Source of the DNA: Heloderma charlesbogerti
Taxonomy: Eukaryota; Chordata; Lepidosauria; Squamata; Helodermatidae
Assembly (NCBI GenBank): GCA_026122225.1
Contig: JANEZZ010002882.1
Span: 186,001 to 250,000 of the forward strand
DNA length: 64,000 nt
Reading direction: 5' to 3'
Every line of letters starts with the position of its first letter. The first letter of the stretch is position 1. A program made the position numbers and the translations under genes. The notes beneath the pieces were generated by a model. It was given only the letters and a program-made list of their open reading frames with translations, ran no database searches and was not told the origin of the DNA. This document shows, piece after piece, positions 33,212-41,377 of the stretch.

Positions 33212-34620
33212 ATGGAGGGTGCCGAGAACCCAGCGGTGCAAGCTCTGGCGCAAGAGAATCAGATGCTCCGTGATCAGATGGCTCAACTGATGGCTGCTGT
33301 GCAGAATCTACAGGCAGTGTTTCAACCCCCCCCACCTCCGATTCCCCCACGCCGCAAGTGCCTGGTGGCGTTGCCAGAGAAGTTTTCTGGTGAGAAAGGA
33401 CTTTTTCAGATTTTCAGGGCCCAATCAGAGCTGTACATGCGTCTTAGACCTGAGGATTTCCAAACGGAACAGGTTCGTGTGGGTTTCATTATTAACCTAC
33501 TGTCAGGCATGGCAGCCTAATGGGCTTCGGGACTCCTGTTCGCTAATGACCCCCTGCTCGGGGACTGCCAGGGTGGACACTGAGCCCATAGAATCCCAGA
33601 GTAGTTCTGATTCGGAGAAAGAGCAGTCGCTCCTGGGAGAGGAGCGCGCCCCTTTTTCCCAGGGCCCGCAGCTGACAGAGATTCCTCCCACCAACATTCC
33701 TAGATTAGAAAGCAGTCCAGGGAGTGACCCAGCACCGATAGCAGACTGGTTGGATGCGCGGCGCAGACGCAGACAGCGGCGCCAAATGGAGAGCGCGGAA
33801 AGGAGGCGTAGCGCCTGGTTGGCGCTCAAAGAATGGTTGCGCCCAGAGGATCCAAGGGAAAAGGGGAGGGATTCTCCCTAGTCCTTATATTCAGGGGTCT
33901 GCCAGTAACTGCCTTTCAAACGGGGACCAACTGTTCCAACTTAGGGCATAGGGATGCTGCTGCTCAGATTTAGTTGCTACCCGTAGAGTTGTAAGTTGTA
34001 AAAGACGAATAAAGCTTTGAAAGGAATCCCTTTGTCTGCGTCTGGACTTGGCTACTTGATTAGACTGAGAGAGCCCTCCAAGGAGCCCTTGACAGGGACT
34101 ATCAAGGCTTCATGACAGCCATGGCACGTTTTTTCGGTGACCCCCTGCGCACGCAGATGGCTTCTCGGGAGATTCACCGCCTCCGGCAGGGCAAGGACTC
34201 AGTTTCCAGCTACGCGACAACCTTTCGCTTGCTGATGCAGGATTTACAGTGGAATGATGCCGCACTACTGGCTCAGTTTTTGGATGGTTTGAATGATGAG
34301 ATCTTAGATGAGTTGGCACGCACGCCCAGCCTGCCTACTTTGGAGGAGCTCATCCAGACCTGCCTTCAGATAGATAGTCGGCTGGAGGGGTGCCGGCAGA
34401 CCCGGTGGGGCGCCGGGATTTCCCTCCTCCCATTCCCCCACGTTTCCTGTCTCCTCCCCCACCCGCCGCTCCGGCGCTGGGGGTGGAGGAGACCCCGATG
34501 CAGCTGGGGGCTACCCGAGCCTCACTGCCGCCTGAGGAACTTGAGCGCCGGCGAGCTGAGCGCTGATGTTTTCGATGTGGAAACCTGGGGCATTTTGCCA
34601 AGACCTGCTGAGTTAAATCC
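33212..34620 (+). pseudogene. gypsy gag, broken by a stop, a solo LTR and frameshifts
   Basis: gag begins at the ATG at 33212 with a coiled-coil-like start (ALAQENQMLRDQMAQLM), a proline run, then capsid-type sequence (VALPEKFSGEKG). A TAA at 33518-33520 stops it. After about 45 more bases a solo LTR (33566-34094) interrupts, and capsid sequence resumes at about 34100 (FFGDPLRTQ, HRLRQGKDSVSSYATTF, TLEELIQTCLQIDSRL). A CCHC zinc knuckle (C-x2-C-x4-H-x4-C, 34567-34608) lies in a shifted frame, preceded and followed by stops. The protein would package element RNA; this copy cannot make it. Confidence 0.85.
33566..34094 (+). mobile_element. solo LTR of the same gypsy family (fourth layer)
   Basis: 529 bp, TGCCAGGG...CTTGACA, flanked by GGGAC on both sides (33561-33565 and 34095-34099). 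It sits inside gag, with gag sequence on both sides. AATAAA at 34008-34013. A solo LTR is what remains after recombination between the two LTRs of a full element. Confidence 0.93.
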
Positions 34621-34679
34621 ATGGCTCCGCTGCCTCCTCCTCCTCTCCTTCCCCCTCCTCCTCCTCCTCGTCCCCAGGC

Positions 34680-35300
34680 TTGACTAGACTGCCCCCCAAG
34701 CTTGTTGGGGGCCTCCAGTGTGGGGGTCAGCTCCCCACTGGGTGGGTGCCTTCCCCAACCCCCCCACCCTCCTATCTGCTGTTGCATGTTCACCTCCGCT
34801 CCTCACAGCGGGGTGGGGTGGAGGCACTAGCTTTAGTGGACTCGGGGGCTACGACTAGTTTCATGGATGAGACCTTCGCCCTCTTCCACGGGATTCCTAC
34901 CCTGCCCCTTCCTGCCCCCTTCGCAGTGCAGACCATTGATGGGCGTCCTCTCTCTTCGGGCGAGGTGACCCGTATTACAATTCCGCTCACTCTGCGCACC
35001 CAGTCCCACGTTGAGCAGATTCAATTTCACTTAGCTAAGGTTCCCTTATACCCAGTCGTGCTGGGTTTTTCCTGGCTCTCTAAGCACAACCCTCAGATTT
35101 CTTGGGGGCTTCGGCAAGTGGAGTTTGCATCTCCCTACTGCCGGGAGCATTGCCTCACGGAGGAGGTGCCAGTCCCGGCATTAACCCTTTCCCCCCCTCC
35201 TTCTCTGCTTCTGGCAGTCCCTCAGCTACCATCATCCCCCCAGAGAAGTATGCAGCTTTTCATGTTGTGTTTGACAAGAAGGAGTCTGACCGGCTCCCCC
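34680..35300 (+). pseudogene. gypsy aspartic protease region and start of reverse transcriptase
   Basis: A retropepsin-like domain: active-site segment ALVDSGATTSFMD (Asp codon 34839-34841), followed by VLGFSWLSKHNPQISW typical of gypsy proteases. A frame change occurs between about 35200 and 35230. It is followed by the linker VVFDKKESDRLPP, which in this family leads into the reverse transcriptase. The sequence then breaks off near 35300, marking the 5' edge of a large internal deletion. Confidence 0.8.
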
Positions 35301-35442
35301 CCTCAAGGCCTGGCGGCAGCTGCGGTTCCTCATTCTTGGGAGGAGCTCCTTCTCTCTGCACAGGCTCAGGATGCTTTTGTTCGCACAAAGGTGGAGGAAT
35401 TGGGGCTAGCCTCTGCCCCCCCCCCACTCTACCCCCTTCTCT

Positions 35443-36809
35443 TTGCGAGATGGCCTGCTTTACCATTCTGGCCGGGTCTATGTGCCTTCTAGACCCCTCC
35501 GCAAGAGGGTCCTCCATCAATGCCACGACTCCCCCACAGCTGGGCATTTTGGCGTCGCCAAGACCCTGCATGGAGTGACGAGGGATTTTTGGTGGCCTCG
35601 TGTGTGTCAGGACGTCAAGTCCTATGTTGCCTCCTGCCCAACCTGCCAGCGGGCGAAGGCCCCCTCTGGCAAGCCCATAGGCTTGCTTCACCCCCTTCCT
35701 ACCCCCTCAGGACCTTGGAAACTGCTCTCCCTTGACTTCATCACTGACTTGCCTCCCTCACACGGTAAGACCACTATTCTGGTGGTGGTGGATTTGTTTT
35801 CTAAGATGGCCCATTTCATCCCCTGCTCTGGGTTGCCCACAGCCAGGGAGACGGCAGAGCTGTTCGTGGCGCACGTTTTCTGCCTCCACGGATGGCCCGA
35901 GGGTCTCATTTCCGATAGGGGGGCCCAATTCACTGCCCATTTCTGGAGGGAGCTATTGGCGTTGCTCCATGTGACGCTCCGTCTTTCCTCCGCCCACCAT
36001 CCACAGACGGACGGTCAGACCGAGCGCACCAATGCGACTCTGGAGCAATATCTGCGCTGTTATGTCAATTACCAGCAAGATGACGGGTTTTCCTTGCTGC
36101 CTCTCTAGAATTTGCTTATAACAATGCCTGCCATGCTTCCACCCGCCAAACTCCATTTCTGGCCAATTTTGGTTACCACCCCAAGGCCTTCCTGTCCACC
36201 CTAGCTCCCTCTTTGGTGCCAGCAGCCCAGGACTTTTTAGAGGAGTTGCGAGCGGTACACCACCTCTTACGGGACTCCCTTGAGCAAGCCAAGACAGCCT
36301 ACAAGGCCTCTGTAGACCGGCGGCGCCAGCCGGGTCTGTCTCTGCAACCGGGGGACTGGGTTTGGTTGTCCACCCAATACCTCCCCTCTCACTTGCCCGC
36401 AAGGAAGCTCGCGCCACGCCGAACGGGGCCTTTCCAGGTTATGGCCCAGAGTAACCCTGTTGCTTTTTGCCTGGCTCTCCCCCCCTCCATGAAGATCCAT
36501 CCTGTTTTTCATCTGTCCTTGCTGTCCCCCCTGGTTTCTGGCGACCCTCATCGCTCAGTCGGCTCCCCCCCACCGCTAGTGCTGGTGGAGGGGGAGGAGG
36601 AGTTGGAGATCGTGGAGATTCTGGACTCCTGCCTTTCTCGTGGCCGCTTGCAATATCTGGTGGACTGGAAGGGGTACGGGCCTGATGAGCGATCCTGGGA
36701 ACCCGCAGAAAATGTGCATGCTCATGAGGCGCTTCCACCAGCTGTACCCCCACAAGCCCGGGGCCCCAGGGGAGGAGCAGGAGGGAGGGCCTCATGGGAG
36801 CGGGGATGA
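35443..36809 (+). pseudogene. gypsy integrase and C-terminal chromodomain, one frameshift
   Basis: The integrase zinc-binding part is HQCHDSPTAGHFG...SCPTCQ. The catalytic core is SLDFITDLP (Asp), LISDRGAQF (Asp) and TNATLEQYL (Glu). A frameshift near 36100 ends the frame at TAG 36106-36108; the rest continues in another frame (EFAYNNACH, then a GPFQV-type segment) to a chromodomain at about 36590-36720 ([27 protein letters not shown]). Its TGA stop (36807-36809) directly abuts the 3' LTR. Integrase inserts element DNA; the chromodomain is thought to guide integration to methylated histone. Defective here. Confidence 0.9.
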
Positions 36810-37340
36810 TGTCAGGGTGGACACTGAGCCCATAGAATCCCAGAGTAGTTCTGATTCTGAGGAAGAGCAGTCGCTCCTGGGAGAGGAGCGTGCTCCTCTT
36901 TCCCAGGGCCCACAGCTGACGGAGATTCCTCCCACCAACATTCCTAGATTAGAAAGCAGTCCAAGGAGTGACCGAGCAGAGATAGCAGACTTGGTGGATG
37001 TGCGACGCAGACGCAGAGAGCGGCGCCAGATGGAGGGCGCGGAAAGGAGGCGCAGTGCCCGGTTGGCGCGCAAACAACGGCTGCGCCCCGAGGATCCAAG
37101 GGAAAAGGGGAGGGACTCTCCCTAGTTCTTTAGGTTCAGGGGTCGGCCAGTAATTCCCTTTCAAACGGGGACCAACTGTTTCAACTTAGGGCATAGGTAC
37201 TCTGCTGCTCAGATCTAGTTGCTACCTGTAGAGTTGTTAAGTTGTAAAAGAAGAATAAAGCTTTGAAAGGAATCCCTTTGTCTGTGTCTGGACTTGGCTA
37301 CTGGATTAGAGTGAGAGAGGCCTCCAAGGAGCCCTTGACA
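36810..37340 (+). repeat. 3' LTR of the gypsy element
   Basis: About 531 bp, TGTCAGGG...CTTGACA, AATAAA at 37254-37259, followed by the GCTTG target duplication. It contains a roughly 100-codon open frame (see findings). Confidence 0.95.
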
Positions 37341-39156
37341 GCTTGTAGGATTTTGAGCATAACCTTGCTGGCATGTGAAATGAGCGCAATTGTATGGTAG
37401 TTTGAACACTCTTTGGCATTGCCCTTCTTTGGAATTGGAATGTAAACTGACCTTTTCCAGTCTTGTGGCCAGCCACTGTTGAGTGTTCCAAATGTGTTGG
37501 CATATTGAGTGCAGCACTTTAACAGCATCATCTCTTAGGATTTTAAATAGCTCAGCTGGAATAATGTCATCTCCGCTAGCTTTGTTGTTAGTAATGCTTC
37601 CTAAGGCCCACTTGACTTCACTCTCGAGGATGTCCGGCTCAAGTTCAGTGACCGCACTATCATGGCTATCAGGGACATTAAGATCTTTCCTGTATAGTTC
37701 TTCTGTGTATTCTTGCCACCTCTTCTTAATCTCATCCGCTTCTGTTAGGTCCCAGCCTTCTTTGTCCTTTATCATGCCAGTCTTTGCACAAAACGTTCCC
37801 TCGAGATCTCTGATTTTCTTGAAGAGATCTCTAGTCTTTCCCATTCTGTTGTTTTCTTCGATTTCTTTGCATTGTTCATTTAAGAAGGCCTTCTTATCTC
37901 TCCTTGCTATTCTCTGGAACCCTGCATTCAGTTGGATATATGTTCCCCTTTCTCCCTTCCTTTTCACTTCCCTTCTTTCCTCAGCTACTTGTAAAGCCTC
38001 ATCAGACAGCCACTTTGCTTTCTTCCATTTCTTTTTCTTTGGGATGGATTGAGTTGCTGCCTCCTGAACAATGTTACAGACCTCCGTTCATAGTTCCTCA
38101 GGCACTCTGTCTATCAGGTCTAATCCCTGAAATCTATTCCTCACCTCCACTGTATATTCATAAGGGATATGATTTAGGTCATACCTGAACGGTTTGGTAG
38201 TTTTCCCTACGTTCTTCAATTTAAGCTGAAATTTTGCAAGAAGCAGCTCATGATCTGAGCCACAGTCAGCTCCAGGTCTTGTTTTTACTGACTGTATAGA
38301 GCTTCTCTGTCTTTGGCTGCAAAGGACAAAATCAATCTGATTTCGATATTGACCATCTGGTGATGTCCATGTGTAGAGTCGCCTCTTGTGCTGTTGGAAA
38401 AGAGTGTTTACTTTGATCAGCGTGTTCTCTTGGCAAAACTCGATTAGCCTTTGTCCTGCTTCAGTTTGTACACCAAGGCCATGCTTGCCTGTTATCCCAG
38501 TGATTTCTGGACTTCCTACTTTAGCATTCCAATCCCCTATGATGAGGAGGACATCTTTTTTTGGTGTTAGTTCTAGAAGGTGTTGTAGGTCTTCATAGAA
38601 GACCGATCAACCTAAGCTTCTTTGGCATCAGTGGTTGGGGCATAGACTTGAATTACCGTGATGTTGAATCGTTTGCCTTGGTTTCATACTGAGATCATTC
38701 TATCGTTTTTAAGATTGTACCCCAGTACTGCTTTTCCCACCCTTTTGTTGACTATGAGTGCTACTCCATTTCTTCTAAGGGATTCTTGCCCACAGTAGTA
38801 GATATCATGGTCACCTGAATTAAATTTTCCCATGCTTGTCCATTTTAGTTCGCTGATTCCCAAGATGTTGATGTTCAATCTTGCCATCACATGTTTGATC
38901 ACCTCCAGCTTACCTTGATTCATTGATCTGACATTCCAGGTTCCTAAACAATATTGTTCTTTACAGCACTGGATTTTCTTTTCACCACCAGACACATCCA
39001 CAGCTGAGTGTCCTTTCGGCTTTGGCCCAGCCGCTTTACTCTTTCTGGCGCTACTTGGAAATTCCCTCTGCTCTTCCCCAGTAGTATATTGGACACCTTC
39101 CGACCTGAAGGGCTCATCTTCCGGCGTCATCTCTTTTAGCCTTGTGATACGTTCCA
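37341..39156 (-). mobile_element. BovB/RTE LINE, 5' part of a split copy
   Basis: Continuation of 31394-32635: the antisense middle and endonuclease half of BovB. It ends at GTTCCA (39156), about 180 bp short of the 5' end of full copies, so the element was 5' truncated when it inserted. Its outer flank is CR1. Confidence 0.93.
37346..39156 (-). pseudogene. BovB endonuclease and linker region, broken
   Basis: Minus-strand APE-type endonuclease start (YCLGTWNVRSMNQGKLEV, ISELKWTSMG) in a frame open from 39157 to about 38684. Then there are disruptions, and a linker frame (37967 to 37215) with LYRKDLNVPDSHDSAVTE. A 4-nt insertion at about 37465-37476 (GTGGCCAGCCAC on the plus strand) shifts the frame before the RT, exactly as in the copy at 43236-43243. 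Confidence 0.85.
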
Positions 39157-39348
39157 CAAAAGAGCATTTGCCTTTCTTGCAGCCACATCATGTTGTTGGC
39201 TCATATTCAGCTTGTGATCGACAACAATTCTAAGATCCTTCTCGCTTGTAGTGTTACTGAGCCACGTATCCCCCATCTTGTAACTGTGCATTGGATTTCT
39301 TTTTCCTAGGTTCAGAACTTGGTATTTATCCCTATTAAATTTCAGTGT
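39157..39348 (-). mobile_element. CR1 LINE, 5' part of the split copy
   Basis: Resumes the outer CR1 (minus strand: FNRDKYQVLNLGKRNPMHSY, LNMSQQHDVAA) and ends near 39348, where similarity to the other CR1s stops, so this CR1 was 5' truncated. Confidence 0.88.
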
Positions 39349-39409
39349 TCTTTGTCTTCTCCTTGTTGGCTGTCTGTAAGGTTGAATCTGTCCATTGATC
39401 CCACAGATA

Positions 39410-39590
39410 ACTAAGGCTGCAATCCCATGTTTCCTGGGAGGAAGCCCCACTGAACTCAGTGGAATTTACTTTTGGGTACACATATGTAAGATTGTGCTGC
39501 AAGGCTGCAGTCCTGTGCACATGATTAGAGATGTCCCATCAAAATCAATAGGACTCATTTCTCAGTCACTGTGGTTAGGATTTGAGTGCA
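39410..39590. repeat. two adjacent short palindromic repeats (MITE-like)
   Basis: GGCTGCAATCCCATG..TAAGATTGTGCTGC, immediately followed by a second, more decayed copy starting GGCTGCAGTCCTGTGCACAT. Confidence 0.5.
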
Positions 39591-40024
39591 TTGTTGTACA
39601 TTGCTCATTAGCTGTAGATATTTGTTCATGCTGGTGGCCAAGATGCTGTAGACATTTTGTCATCTTGCTTTTTGATGACTGCAGTGACTTATTGATTGTC
39701 TCCCTTGCCTCATCCATCACTGGCATAGTCTATTCAAAAGATGGTGACACATTTGATTTCCCCCCTTGCATTCCACAATGACTTAGAGCAGTATTTTTTT
39801 AAGTAGTTGCCTGTATCTGAATCAAATATAATAACTGTTGTCATCTTTACTTAAACCTGCTTATGCACCGATCCTAAAAATGCTGACAAGCATAATGTTG
39901 CTAAAATTGATGAGCCTGTACCTGTGCAAGTCAATGTAGGAATAGGACATTCATGCAGTTCTTCCTGTTTTTTGTATCATACAAATGCAGACTATTTGGA
40001 AATAAGGTCTTGCATTTGTGCAAA
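39591..40024. other. intergenic, nothing recognised
   Basis: No feature was seen. Confidence 0.4.
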
Positions 40025-40210
40025 TACCCCTTCCATTTGTCATATTTGTATCCCACCCCTCTTTCAAGGAGCTCAGAAGGGTGCATATGGAAGGTTGTCT
40101 CATTTTATCCTAACAACCCCATGAAATAAGTTAAGACTGAGAGGTTAATGATTTGCCCAGACCCAAGTTGTGTGTTTCATGGCAGAGCAGAGGATTTGAA
40201 TGTGTCTTTC
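40025..40210 (-). repeat. reptile SINE/LINE-tail repeat, degraded
   Basis: TATCCCACCCCTCTTTCAAG, then GAGCTCAGAAGGGTGCATA and GAGAGGTTAATGATTTGCCC match the layout of the repeat at 60975-61190 and the fragment at the right window edge (63940). Confidence 0.45.
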
Positions 40211-40941
40211 CCACACCAAAACTTAATATTCTAGCAGTACTGAATGTAGGTGAACTTCAGATATTTATGCTGGAACAAAAACAGGCTTGAATAACAAAGC
40301 TTAAAATAAAGTTCTAACGTTATTTCAAAATTGATTTTGTTCATAACTCTAATAAATAATAATAAACAATAATGAGGGAAAAATATTGAAGTAAATGCAG
40401 ACTAGACTTTGAAACCTCCCTAGATATTGGCTGCAAGAGCTGTGCCTGCTTTTTATTGAAAGGAGCTCCCCTATGCTGCCACTGGGAATACAATGTGTAT
40501 GGTACACGAAAATCTAAAGCTGCACACTCAAGATCACTTAAATAGACTTGGGACCCCTACCCTCTTATATTCAGAATCAAAGCAGTTAAAGCAATGGGTT
40601 CTTCCCACTCTCTCAATGCAAGCCCATGGATAGAGAATCTAGACTACAGTACCATTAATGACTGTATTTACCATGATAGATTTTTTGTATTTTCAGTCTG
40701 TGATGAGTATTCAACTTCATAATAACAAGTACTATCTAACAAAATACAATTTGGACATCATGGCAGACGAGATTCCTGTAATGGGTTGTATGTGGTTCAA
40801 ACTACAGCTCTTAAGCTAACTAGAATCAGTTAGCTTAAGAATCAAGATGTGATAACATCCTGCCAGTAACTTAAACATTTTTACTGGTTCTTGATCCATT
40901 TTCAGGCATAATCCAAAGTGCCAGTGTGCATGCATCTAAAG
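40211..40941. other. A+T-rich intergenic stretch with one short hairpin
   Basis: The only structure seen is a perfect 12-bp inverted repeat (CTTAAGCTAACT 40810-40821, AGTTAGCTTAAG 40828-40839) with a 6-nt loop. It has no T-tract, so it is not a terminator. Confidence 0.5.
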
Positions 40942-41071
40942 CAGGGGTGGGGAACCTGTAGCCCTCTGTATGTTGTTGGCGCCCAACCTCTATTAGCCTG
41001 CTAGTGTGGCCAATGATCAGGGCTGATGGGAGTTGCACTCAACATCTGGAGGGCCACAGGTTCCCCACCTG
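40942..41071. mobile_element. palindromic non-autonomous DNA element, hAT-like
   Basis: Terminal inverted repeats CAGGGGTGGGGAACCTGTAG (left) and GGCCACAGGTTCCCCACCTG (right), 130 bp. Flanks ATCTAAAG and TTTTAAAG may be a decayed 8-bp target duplication. No coding capacity. Related to 18995-19133. Confidence 0.7.
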
Positions 41072-41074
41072 TTT

Positions 41075-41290
41075 TAAAGCCCTGTACGGTTTAGGACCAA
41101 GTATCTGAAGGATCAGCTGGCTCTACGTCACCCTGCCCATACCTTAAGGTCTTTGGAGGCAGGTACCAATGTACAGGTGGCAATGTGAGAGAGGGTCTTG
41201 GGGCACGGGAGGCACTCTCCCCAGGGAGGTTCATCTGGCACCTACTTTATCTTTCCACAGCAGCAGGCAAAATCTTTTTTTTATTTGCCA
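41075..41290 (+). repeat. L2-like LINE remnant
   Basis: Phrases parallel the L2-like 3' end: AAAGCCCTGTACGGTTTAGG, CCCCAGGGAGGTTCATCTGG, and a weakened stem-loop arm. Heavily decayed. Confidence 0.45.
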
Positions 41291-41377
41291 AAGACTTTCA
41301 GTTTTTACTTCCTTGCAAACTGGTGTTCTGCTGCTTTTATTGGGTATTTTTAATTTGTATTAAGGTATTTTTAATTG

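Larger units (their letters stand above)
32636..37340 (+). mobile_element. chromodomain Ty3/gypsy LTR retrotransposon, internally deleted (third layer)
   Basis: The element runs from 5' LTR to 3' LTR, begins TGTCAGGG and ends CTTGACA. It is flanked by a 5-bp duplication GCTTG (32631-32635 and 37341-37345), and removing it restores the BovB sequence seen in the other copies. The interior has gag, a zinc-knuckle, an aspartic protease, an integrase and a C-terminal chromodomain, the order of a chromovirus-type Metaviridae element. Reverse transcriptase and RNase H are missing. gag is split by a solo LTR. No envelope gene was seen. It cannot move by itself. Confidence 0.95.

Noticed and set aside
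36720..36810. Envelope-like gene after the gypsy integrase
   Set aside because: Only the chromodomain and a short tail lie between integrase and 3' LTR; no room for an envelope.
40810..40839. Hairpin as a terminator or microRNA precursor
   Set aside because: A 12-bp stem with 6-nt loop is too short for a microRNA precursor and there is no T-tract.
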